Below are positions 37,301 to 48,119 of a DNA stretch of 64,000 nt, one piece after another. Source of the DNA: Scheffersomyces stipitis CBS 6054 (lineage: Eukaryota; Ascomycota; Pichiomycetes; Serinales; Debaryomycetaceae); NCBI RefSeq assembly GCF_000209165.1, contig NC_009047.1, positions 930,001-994,000 on the forward strand, given 5' to 3'. The notes beneath the pieces were generated by a model that was given only the letters and a program-made list of their open reading frames with translations, made no database searches and was not told the origin of the DNA. The first letter of the stretch is position 1. Every line of letters begins with the position of its first letter. The position numbers were made by a program, and so were the translations under genes.

Positions 37301-39890
37301 AGACGAGTTGGTTCAAGAATCTGCTTCTCGTGGCTTAAGTATCTTCTATGAAATGGTTGATTCAGATTTGAAGGATACATTAGTTCGTGGTTTATTGAAA
37401 TCGTTTGCTGATTCTGATTCAACAGCCAAATTCACTTCAGGAACCGTGGAACATGACACTGAGTTGTTTGAACCAGACTTATTGAAAACAAACGACGGCT
37501 CTGTTTCTACATATAGAGATGTGTTGAGTCTTGCATCCGATGTTGGAGATCCTAGTCTTGTTTACAAGTTCATGTCTCTCGCGAAATCTTCTGCCCTTTG
37601 GTCTTCCCGTAAAGGAATGGCTTTCGGTTTAGGTTCAATTCTTTCCAAATCATCATTGGACAATTTGTTGGCATCTAACAAAAACTTGGCAGACAAGTTA
37701 ATTCCAAAGTTGTACAGATATAAATACGACCCTAATTTGTCTGTTCAAAAGTCGATGAACGATATTTGGAATGCTTTGGTCAAAGATACTCTGAAGACGA
37801 TCAAAGATAACTTTGAAACCATCCTAAGAGAATTGTTGAAAAGTATGGGAAATAAGGAATGGAGAGTTAGACAAGCAAGTACTGCTGCTTTGAACGATCT
37901 TCTTCAGATTGTACCTGTCGAAAAGTACGAATCTAATATGGAAGATATCTGGAACATGAGTTTCAGAGTTATGGATGATATTAAGGAAACTGTAAGAAAA
38001 GAAGGAAATAAGTTGACCAAATCGCTTGCAACGACATTGACAAGAATGATCGACGCAAAAAATGGAGTAGCAACACAAACTCAAGCAACAGAGATCCTTG
38101 AAAGCTTGTTGCCCTTTTTGTTGGAAAATAAGGGGTTACTTAGTGATTCTGAGGACGTCAGAAATTTTGCATTGGAGACTATTTTGAAGCTATGCAAAGT
38201 TGGAGGAGCTCCAATTAGGCCTTTTATTCCAAAGTTGATTGAGAACTTCATTAATTTGATGTCCACCTTGGAACCTGAAGTTATCAACTACTTGATTCTT
38301 AATGCTGATAAGTACAACATTAAGAGTAATGATATCGATGCCAAGAGATTACAGAGTTTAGGAAGCTCTCCAATGATGGACGCAATTGAAAAACTCATTG
38401 ACGGACTTGACAACTCTTTAATGGAAGACTTCATTGTTAGACTTGAGTCTTCAATAAAGGGATCGGTTGGGTTACCATCTAAAGTTTGTGGCTCGAGAGT
38501 TCTTGTAACTTTGGTTACCAAGCACTTAGAATTAGTAAAGCCATATGGTGATAAATTGTTGAAGATCTCTTCAAATCAAGTGAGAAACAAAAATGATACC
38601 ATTGCTTCTTCATATGCAACTGCAACTGGGTACTTATGTAGGATTGCAACTATACCATCCATTATTTCTTATTCCAAACAAATTAAGGAGTGGTACTTCG
38701 AGAGTGAAGATGAAACTTTTAGAGAAAGAGCTTCTGTTGCTAGTGAAAGTGTTTCGAAGTATTCGGGAGATAAGTTTGAGCAAGTGGCTAGCGCATTTTT
38801 GCCTTTAGCCTTTATTGGAAAGTATGATTCCAATAAAATTGTGAGAAAGACTTTTGAAAGAGAATGGATTGAAAATACGAGTGGTAGTAGCACCTCCATT
38901 AAATTGTATTTGACAGAAATTCTTGAATTCTTCAAGATTTACATTAATTCCAACAGGTTTGAAATCAGAAAGATCTTAGCTAGATCGATTTCAAATTTAA
39001 GTAATTCAATTGACAATATATCACAATTCTCAGAAGAAGCCACGAAGGAATTAATTGAATTACTAGTTGAATCCAACAAAGGAAAGTCATGGGAGGGAAA
39101 GGAATTGGTGTTGGAGTCATTGGTATCGTTCTCCATAAAGGCAGAAAGCTATTTGAAGAAGAATGCAGTATTTTTGGAGAAGCTTTCAAAGGTTGTTACG
39201 ACAGAAGCAAAGAGAAAAAACAAAGAATATCAACAGCATGCCATTAAATTAATGGGTAGATATATTCATATCTACCATGAAGATGAGGAATTGGTCGAGA
39301 CATACATCCAAATTATGTCTAATGTCTTGAATGATAAATATTTCGGCCCTAATGGATTCAGAGATGATGACGATTCAGATGATGAAGATGCTATGGATGT
39401 CGATTTGAAATCGAAAATCAATGTGAAACAGAACGTTGAATTAGAGGAACGTAAGTTGTCTTTCCTTAAGAACTTGTTTGAGACTTTCTACGTGGATCTG
39501 GATAATAAATATAGCAGCGAATTGTTGTTCTTTATATTCGAGCAGACAACAGCTATTTTTCATTCAAAGTTGATCGATTTCACCTGGAGGTCGAAACAGC
39601 AGACATGCGAAGGATTGAATAAAATTCTCTTGACATCAAAATCGTCCCTAAATCCCAAAGAATGCAAAGAAGTTTTCAGTGTTTGGAAACTTCTCGGTGA
39701 TAAATGCTTGAGCTTGGAAAATATCGAGAATGTAAAGGTTCAATTTATCAGATTGTCGAGTACTTTAATTTCTCAATTTGAGGATGTAAACGAAGTTGAA
39801 AAAGTAGGAGCCATCAAAGATGAATTGATTCAATACAAACACCAAGAAACTTCTACAGTTGTCCAGACTGAACTTTCCAAAATAGTATAG
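34332..39890 (+). CDS. ECM29: Proteasome-associated HEAT-repeat adaptor Ecm29
   Basis: A very long helical-repeat protein, 1852 residues against 1868 in S. cerevisiae. Ecm29 clamps the 20S core and 19S cap of the proteasome and acts in quality control of assembly and in stress responses. The N-terminus is diagnostic: EQELALINKVELRIALASDD then LLLYLAPILLKLASPHAEVR. HEAT-like repeats run throughout, for example LLKSMGNKEWRVRQASTAAL and a FALETILKLCKVGGAPIRPF-type helix pair. An acidic patch (DDDDSDDEDAMDVD) lies near the C-terminus. The first ATG, at 34332, sits in a good context. This is the largest gene of the window; it converges on SEC9 with only 96 bp between stop codons. Confidence 0.93.
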   Translation: MAEQELALINKVELRIALASDDSQFESALLLYLAPILLKLASPHAEVRKAILKVIQHLIPRISAARTIKLPVGTLIDQVKNPKVAANTDLASVRLYSLLFISRSVERLNAEERKQLIPQIVAGISTFPSLVSARLFNVLCKLLETWKSPARDTEEFNKMNEFLLFDKLPEDEKFLADKIAKFLMLQPSSATGIPTPGLGQNDVNFFNLESGVVYKTQQEIFNVKTYLLEFLKAGFTESSLAIPLMVASVDNSSAINDSSEILFRKLTLDLEDKAFVDTLVEMFVGSEGIPPVKSTLQERILQVLIKSKIACTNPQISKIANLGLASDYLRLKQITVQFINWISSNNSEFASSEANVLKDFNIAMAAQLRESLLVEGWPQMDMTNVKNYSSSLNQRTLQYEALGRILRTNPELFIQDIAYIEFLFQSLEGETPDLRATIQDALSSLTVHLPQLGEDSKRRLKQLTRGYLLQNKAENTENIHPCRYVSIKYINSAFPFDDSEARYLCILGTAKVNRSDTIEEARRGLHPHWFNILQSSNTLEFKSTSDLLGENSSVSFPTFVDFVATLNREIESSKDKEGALIFQSLARAIKFALQILVMEAVMGVSTVIVPDQEWSVRLDKALEVDKVVQDLVIQKIDDLSHKEIDMDTGVEVDNAFIVYTSICSLAFHGQYFDSTHISPDISYVDIYTKLVSLSPPSVIQKLQPDVKKLLELLDGKVINDHAMAQVCKSLGIIASHPVNSDQEVLNLLEKLAVKDVPVYLIKGRLLSTSYIIGRLYLRQRVAIVTTEFFKTLCEDLLKYIGDTGFYSIVLDSLAQLSIFGVFGPALNSELTGYVFKFLEFIIPKVKKIDEKSVLTLAFLSLSLKRKDIDVDEELSEYEKAVYETHISKQVEYTFTSGEALLVMVTGWQSKFLQRELDIQGEGIKFVPEDISRLPFLLNVVLKACANTKPSLRKAGCIWLLSLVQYCGHLEAVRSKASEIHVTFMRFLADRDELVQESASRGLSIFYEMVDSDLKDTLVRGLLKSFADSDSTAKFTSGTVEHDTELFEPDLLKTNDGSVSTYRDVLSLASDVGDPSLVYKFMSLAKSSALWSSRKGMAFGLGSILSKSSLDNLLASNKNLADKLIPKLYRYKYDPNLSVQKSMNDIWNALVKDTLKTIKDNFETILRELLKSMGNKEWRVRQASTAALNDLLQIVPVEKYESNMEDIWNMSFRVMDDIKETVRKEGNKLTKSLATTLTRMIDAKNGVATQTQATEILESLLPFLLENKGLLSDSEDVRNFALETILKLCKVGGAPIRPFIPKLIENFINLMSTLEPEVINYLILNADKYNIKSNDIDAKRLQSLGSSPMMDAIEKLIDGLDNSLMEDFIVRLESSIKGSVGLPSKVCGSRVLVTLVTKHLELVKPYGDKLLKISSNQVRNKNDTIASSYATATGYLCRIATIPSIISYSKQIKEWYFESEDETFRERASVASESVSKYSGDKFEQVASAFLPLAFIGKYDSNKIVRKTFEREWIENTSGSSTSIKLYLTEILEFFKIYINSNRFEIRKILARSISNLSNSIDNISQFSEEATKELIELLVESNKGKSWEGKELVLESLVSFSIKAESYLKKNAVFLEKLSKVVTTEAKRKNKEYQQHAIKLMGRYIHIYHEDEELVETYIQIMSNVLNDKYFGPNGFRDDDDSDDEDAMDVDLKSKINVKQNVELEERKLSFLKNLFETFYVDLDNKYSSELLFFIFEQTTAIFHSKLIDFTWRSKQQTCEGLNKILLTSKSSLNPKECKEVFSVWKLLGDKCLSLENIENVKVQFIRLSSTLISQFEDVNEVEKVGAIKDELIQYKHQETSTVVQTELSKIV

Positions 39891-39986
39891 TATTTAAACA
39901 TTTCTAATAAGATCGACACTATTAAAACAAAAAGTATCTAGTATGACATTAGATTTGAAGTTGTTGTAGAAGCGGGATACACATCA

Positions 39987-41231
39987 CTATCTGATTCTAT
40001 TCAACTTTTCTGTATTTCTCAATATATTGGAGTCAACAATGTCAGCATTTTGTTCGAGGACTTCCAATGTAGCATTTTGGGAATCCATTTCTTGTCCAAT
40101 TACTGAAGCAGATTTGCTCAATTTTCGAGAAAAGTAATCAATTTGCTCCAAATTGTCCTCGATTTGCTGTTCCATTTCGTCATCTTCAGATTCATTTTCA
40201 AATTGATATCTGGGTGATAAAGGTTTCCTTCTTCCATGTTCGAATGAAAGACTTCTACTGATATCATTCTTGAGTCTGTCTGAATTTCCCTTTATGTTAT
40301 TTGGGGTTTCTTCCTGAGAAGGTTTACCTTGTTCGTTGAAGCTCTTAATTCTTTGTTCCTGCTCCGCAAGGCTCTTCTTTTGGTTGAAACCATAAGCGGG
40401 TATGAATATGGAACGGTTCAATCTATGGAGCTCTTTAGCCTTTTCGTTAGCAATCTTATTCTGAACATCTGCCAACATCAAATTCTGCTCGGTGTTGTAT
40501 AACTTTTCGGATTGTGAATCCAATATTTTCATAGTATTTGTTGCTGAATCGTCAGCTTGTTTTGCCATATTCAAGGTCGTCTTAGTAGAAAAGAGAGATT
40601 CCTTCCTCACAAATTTAATCTCCTCTTTGGTTGAGCGTATCTCCTTCTCTTCTAAATCCATTGTTTCTTCCGTTTGTACTTCAACATCATTTGGATCTTC
40701 GTTCAAGTCAACTTCCACTCTTCGAGAAACAGAATTGAGATCTGGGTCGTCACCTTTTGGAGGACGACGTGTAGACTTTTTCTTCTTCCGAAGATTCGAC
40801 ATATCTGTAGGAAGCTCGTTGAGGTCCACAGTATGTTGGTCTCTATACGTGGCTGATTGCTGAGAAACTGTTGGGCTGGTCCAACTTGTGGCAATTCCAT
40901 ATGGGTCGCTATTACTCCTAGCTACTGGGGGAGTATATCCTTCTCTGCTAGTAGTAGGAATACGGCTATTTTCAACGCTTCCATACGTGTACAGACTTCC
41001 TCGAGTAGTGTTAGTGAAAAAGGAACTGGTTTGAGTGTATGGTTTCGTGGACGAAGTAGTGTTTATCGAAGAATATGGATTTGAATCATTTCTCTGGCTA
41101 GAGAATCTAAACTGGCCAAAATGCTCTTGCTTTCTTCCGCTGGTGCTGGTCATGATTCCGGCCCCTCTAAGTTCATCTCTCAATTCCTGCTCGGATGGTT
41201 CTTTCTTTCTGAATAAGTTCTTGAGTGCCAT
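39987..41231 (-). CDS. SEC9: SNAP-25-type t-SNARE Sec9
   Basis: A 414-residue exocytic t-SNARE that contributes the Qb and Qc helices to the plasma-membrane SNARE complex with Sso1/2 and Snc1/2. The N-terminal 190 residues are Ser/Thr/Asn/Pro-rich and disordered. The Qb helix covers about 195-265, with a central Gln in KILDSQSEKLYNTEQN. A linker has NRSIFIPAYGFN. The Qc helix covers about 350-414, with IGQEMDSQNATLEVLEQNAD holding the zero-layer Gln. No Cys cluster or TM segment is present, as usual for yeast Sec9. Length is shorter than S. cerevisiae Sec9 (651) because the N-terminal extension is shorter. Confidence 0.92.
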   Translation of the reverse strand: MALKNLFRKKEPSEQELRDELRGAGIMTSTSGRKQEHFGQFRFSSQRNDSNPYSSINTTSSTKPYTQTSSFFTNTTRGSLYTYGSVENSRIPTTSREGYTPPVARSNSDPYGIATSWTSPTVSQQSATYRDQHTVDLNELPTDMSNLRKKKKSTRRPPKGDDPDLNSVSRRVEVDLNEDPNDVEVQTEETMDLEEKEIRSTKEEIKFVRKESLFSTKTTLNMAKQADDSATNTMKILDSQSEKLYNTEQNLMLADVQNKIANEKAKELHRLNRSIFIPAYGFNQKKSLAEQEQRIKSFNEQGKPSQEETPNNIKGNSDRLKNDISRSLSFEHGRRKPLSPRYQFENESEDDEMEQQIEDNLEQIDYFSRKLSKSASVIGQEMDSQNATLEVLEQNADIVDSNILRNTEKLNRIR

Positions 41232-42846
41232 TGCTTCAATTGAAATTTGCTGATTTTATGTTTCTTTCACTATTAACTACATTACACAACTCACTTTTGT
41301 TCTGACTATATCATGGTTTAAATACCAATGTTTTCTTCCTTGTACGGCTTAAGAATTGACTAATAAAAAATTGTAAAGTATCATCCCTTGGCCGATCTTG
41401 GCAAGCCCATTTGCAATTATTATTGAAATTCGTAAATTGAGCACTATTTTCTATGAATCGGCTAGAAGGTGAGATTTTACACACAATTTCTTCTCCACCA
41501 TGGTTGGTAAAGTTTGCGAAAGCCGTGATGTGTTGAATTATTTGGTGGCTCCCCTCTTCTTTGCGTTATCTTCATTACTTTTCTGTCGCAGTATCAGTGA
41601 CGAACCACGGCTTTCCTTCTAGAACTTTTAGTATCGTAATTACGTTGTGGTTCGTTCTGTAGATAGTCTGCTCGTAAACTATCATTTTATACTACGATTA
41701 AGGAAAAATTGCTCTTATGTATATTCAGTCTAGCATCAGCTCCCTACTTCGGAATAAAATATTTTTATCATTACCATAACGGTTCTGGTAGAATTGACTA
41801 CCTCTTTTGCTAGCTTTGGTTTCTCTGATGCAATGAGAGGAGTTCAGATATTCATTGGTGGAAAACAGTGCCAAAAAATATTTGGTTATCCAAGTTCAGA
41901 AGATAAATTCTTTTTTATATTTTTACGGAGAGTACCTTAGAAGAATTGAGTTTCCAAAAGATTGCTGTAAGACCCTAATGGAGCCAAAGTGAAGACAATT
42001 GTACGTACACAGAATTGAAGGAAATTTTTAAAGCCCACCTCGAAGTAAAAATTTAGATTGATGTGGAGTTTTTCAAGTACCAGATAACCTCGACTGACCA
42101 ATAATTCAAATTATATCTTGGCTGGCATTCTGGATCTTTTGATTCAAATTCTGAATTTTGTAAAATTAGTGCAATAAAAATCAATTTATTATTTCACCCT
42201 TCAAACGGCAAAATGGGATGTTAGCAGTGTTATAATAGAGATTAGTTGTCCGTTATGTGACTGTTGACTGGGGTATGGGTCTACGAGTTTAGGTTCTTCT
42301 CAAAAATAAGTGATTGAACCCTTTCATTGTACGAATATGCAACTAATTACAGAAGCTGCTGGCTGTATATTGTGGAAAATTGGATTAGATAGGAACATCA
42401 CAAGCCTCTATAATAGCACAATAATAGTACTTACTGAACGATTAAGTAATTCCTCCGTTTATATTCATAGTAGATTGCAAAAGTGTCGTGAACGACATTT
42501 TCCCACCAATCAACCTTAACCCAAAAGATAGGCTCTTAGTTGGCAGCAAACTTGAAATAAAATTCTGGTTACATACTTGCGGTCGACTTTCTATCCGTTG
42601 GTGAATTTCCACGAAAACAAGCAAGTTTTGCTGTTAAGAACTTGTAACCTAGTATCTACCGAAATTTTCATTACCCCAAACTATGTCACGTGAAAATATT
42701 GAATTGAAGCAGAGCACTCTCCTTGAACTATTGATATACCCTCCATTTACAGTTTCCTTCCTACGTTATTAACTTCATTTCAGGGACTCGTAGTATTATC
42801 GTTTCACATATCAAAGAATCTATAGTCTCCTAAATAAAAAAAACAT
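41232..42846 (-). other. 1.6-kb spacer, SEC9 promoter and UBI4 3' region
   Basis: A/T-rich sequence between UBI4 and SEC9, both on the minus strand. Short chance frames of up to 70 codons are present, none convincing. A TCACGTGA palindrome lies at 42686, close to the UBI4 3' end, where a promoter role is not obvious. No tRNA is recognised. Confidence 0.5.
42686..42693. promoter_or_regulatory. Isolated Cbf1-type palindrome
   Basis: Perfect TCACGTGA about 150 bp downstream of the UBI4 stop codon and 1.45 kb upstream of SEC9. It is reported as a site only; no target is assigned. Confidence 0.3.
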
Positions 42847-44744
<1,898 letters not shown>

Positions 44745-46172
44745 TTAAATAAAGACTGTATCTTTATCAACGACTTCGTAATTCAGGTTCGAAGAATCAG
44801 TCGTACCCATTGGTATGTACAGATCTATGGCATACGCTGGTTTTGGTCTACCTGAATTATCATATCTATCACTCCCAGATCCAAGTTGATAGTCCAGTCT
44901 CGAATTCCTTATATAGGGATCTGCAGTCACGTTGAACAGCTGGCCATTCTCGAAGGTTTCCTCTACTAATGTAGTCAATGTATTATTGGTATTTCTGTTG
45001 ATATCCATTGATTTCGCACGTTTCGAATAAATATTGTGATCCACTTCCATCTCTTCTGTGGTGATATTACTGGGCAAGTCTATGGAAGTACGCTTTACAC
45101 CTGGGGTCGTCATATCTGAACGAAGAATATGGATATTAACCCTGAAAGCTTTGAGCTGTTCAGAGTCTGTGAATAAAAGCAATAGTTTGGCTACTTTGGA
45201 CGCGATCGCATCATAGTGCTTTCCATAGACGGGGGCCACTGTGGACAACGGGAAAATGTAGTTATCGATATTACCCCTAACCCAATTGACAAAGTCGTAA
45301 GAGCCGTTTTGTACCAAGTAAAGAATTACTGTAAGGGTCTTAAGCAATACAACATCGTTCTTTTCTGAATGGTCTGAGATAACAGGAAGCGAACTCGATC
45401 TTTTCATTTTCGACGAAGAAATATTTCCAGTATATTCCAGAGGCTTAGTAGTATTTGATCGCTTGAGTTCCTTCTTGGTTACAAATGCAGATAGGCGTTT
45501 CGATAGTATTGCACATATCGTAGCAAGATGTTTTGTATTGTATGTGAGGAGAGAAAGCTCCATCAAGTCGTGGTTGAAGGGTCCAAGAGGTTCATTATTT
45601 GTGGCTGAAAGTTAGTAAATAAATTGGCTGGAGTGATAAAGATATGAATGTTATAGATGGACTGTCCGGCTCCTAATATTGATAGTACTTGATAATTTGA
45701 TAATGTCTTGCAAAATTGAGAGGACTTGTACGCAAAGTAGATGCAATAGGTCTTACGAATAATATCAGTTTCTCTAATCTACTGCAATACAATATGCTAG
45801 TAGGGGTTTTATACTTTGGCTTCGATTCACGTCGATTTTGTAGCTGATTTTTCAGGCATCTCTTATTGAAGCATGTTAAGCTCGTATCTGCATTGTTACA
45901 AATTGGCATGTGTCATATCTAGATCTTTGCTTCTATTCAGCTTCTCGGGGTTTTCATCAGTTGTTCAGTTTAATGCTCGATTTTGAACTTCTGACATTCA
46001 AACTTTTGTTTCAGTTCTGATACGTATTTGACATTAGCCTTCGAACAATTAGATTATTTCATTGTTTCAAGTAACATTTCACTTTCACCTCAAATCTACG
46101 ATACTCACCATTTCGGACTCTGGACTCTGTGGAATGGGTAATCCTCCTGAGAGAGCCCAATAAACTGACCAT
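44745..46172 (-). CDS. ENT4: ENTH-domain protein, Ent4-like, spliced
   Basis: Spliced model on the minus strand: exon 1 at 46172-46109, exon 2 at 45604-44745, 307 residues. Exon 1 encodes MVSLLGSLRRITHSTESR then VRN, and the split codon gives Ala, so the junction reads RVRNATNNEPLGPFNHDLM. This is the classic ENTH helix-1/2 sequence (VREATSNDPWGPS..LM) and also resembles the Ent4 start. The ENTH domain continues through LLTYNTKHLATICAILSKRL and LLKTLTVILYLVQNGSYDFV to about residue 155. The C-terminal half is polar, with no clear UIM or NPF motif. ENTH domains bind phosphoinositides and act with clathrin adaptors; Ent4 itself has little assigned function. Taken alone, exon 2 would lose ENTH helix 1. 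Confidence 0.85.
45605..46108 (-). other. ENT4: ENT4 intron
   Basis: A 504-nt phase-1 intron with donor GTGAGT (46108-46103), branch point TACTAAC (45617-45611) and acceptor CAG (45607-45605). The branch point is only 6 nt from exon 2, very close even for yeast. The donor is a less usual GTGAGT, but reading frame and domain continuity support it. Confidence 0.85.
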
Positions 46173-48119
46173 TGCTACGGACTTCCACGCTGTAGTTCAA
46201 AACCCAGCAGACGACTGAGGCTTTATACTATCGGCAATTTTCACGTCGGGCCAGTCGGATACCGTGATCTTTCCTTTGTGGAATATGTGGAGATGAGATG
46301 CTGGTTACTGTGGTACGGGTGCACCGTTAGGAGTCATGTGAGTCACGCGACATGCTTAGATAAGAACGGCCAAAGATAGAGCGAGATGAGAAGACAGTAG
46401 AGGAAAAGCGGAGAAGATGCTTCCTGACTTAATATCAGCTTGCCGGTGGAATTCTGATGGGTCTGGTCGCTTACATAATGTGTATTGTCTCTATCGGTAG
46501 AGGGCTGGTAAGTATGTGAAATGTCGCTCGGTGAATGTCGCCAACTCATCACCGAATCTGATAGTATAGGTGTTTGGATTCGTTGTAAAGCCAGAATTCC
46601 AGCGATTCCCCTGGTATACACAACGACATACAACCGTCTACTCAGCAGCTACTTTCGGTGAAAACACCATCCCCGTCGTCGAATCATTTCACAAATCACA
46701 GACTCCTCGTCCCCTATCCTGCAGACAGCTCCAGCCCATCGCGAGTCCAAATGACGGATCGACTCACATTCTCCATAGTAGAGCCTGAATTTCTCACCCC
46801 AGAATGCCATTCTAGCCGATAATGACACGATCGGAGAATAGGAAAGCACGACGAGATGGTTGTGATCTGAAATGTTGATCCGCAACTGTGTCAGTCTGTA
46901 CGTAACATCCGAGCAACAATCTGTGAACACCTAGTGTCACCGTCCAGCATACTATTGTGATACTCTATTACTCAGTAATGCCATAGAAACCACAGTGGGT
47001 GACTCGGCCATCCTCAAACAAGCACAATACTGGATACCAGAAACCGGCACATACCCATATCTAGCCGATTTAGACTGTATGCCACTCTTATTGTCCTCTC
47101 TATCTTGTTGCTCCAAGTATTTGCTTTACGTTCTGGTAGGCCATGCCATATAGCTATACTGTCCGTCTGTACGTCGGTGTCTTTCTGTTTACTCTACCCT
47201 TTCTGAACCCTTCTATGTAGCCGACATTCCATACTCTTCTCCTGCTCCCTTTTTGCATACTATTTTCCTCCAATAGCAAGTCTCTCTTCCACCTAACATC
47301 TCAAATTCCATACTACCTAAAATGTTGAGCCGCGGAGTCTCCTTTCCTGCACACAGGGTTTCCCCGAAAATCTTTTTACCTTTTAAATTTCTCTATCAAT
47401 GGAAACTGCTCAGAAGACATTTACTTGATCAAGCAGCTTGTCTCTAAATCCCTCTCGTCTCGAGTATCGACGCTCTTCTACAGCCAAACGGTTACGTCTC
47501 ACCCTCGTGCCGTTTCCGTTGCTTCTACTCTAAAAAGATCGCGTTCTTTGCATTCCTGGCACCTTTTTTCAGTCCAGTTTTGCCTTCTCCCATCGCCAGA
47601 TTCTGAATTTTGCTGTCCAGCCTGATCCACCAAAGCTTCCGGTTGTTTGCCAGAAATCTCGCAGAACACCTCCTATACCACAGCAGCCTCTGCTTCTTGG
47701 CTGAAATCCCACCATTTTCCCTTTTTCCCCGTTCCCATCATTACCCAGCCGTTGTTTTTCGAGATGTACTGATCGCTCCTTTCTTTAGTCATTTTCGAAT
47801 CACTCTTTACTGCTGTTTTCCTTGTCTGGAACTTTCCAGTAACAATTCCACGTCTTTTCCAAGTCCAAAACACTACATCTATAAAAGAACGAAGTCGTTC
47901 GCATCAAAACTTTCCTAACTCGATTCTTCTTAAGTCTGTTTAAGTTGAAAAATATCAGAAAAATTCGAGTCAACTTCATCTTACGAATTCTGTAAAGGCA
48001 ATCGTTTATTGGTCTCTTTATTTATAAGCAAAGTCAGAATTCAACTTTTCATAGAAGCTTAGCTTTTTTACATCAAAGATCACTTCTTCAACGTGTCATA
48101 TCATCAATTATCACTCATC
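46173..48119. other. 1.9-kb divergent intergenic region ENT4/OCA5
   Basis: Between divergent starts. The ENT4-proximal half is mixed. From about 47150 to 47950 the plus strand is C/T-rich, with chance frames of up to 102 codons, and may be a long pyrimidine-rich leader or promoter for OCA5. No RNA gene or intron signal is recognised. Confidence 0.5.
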
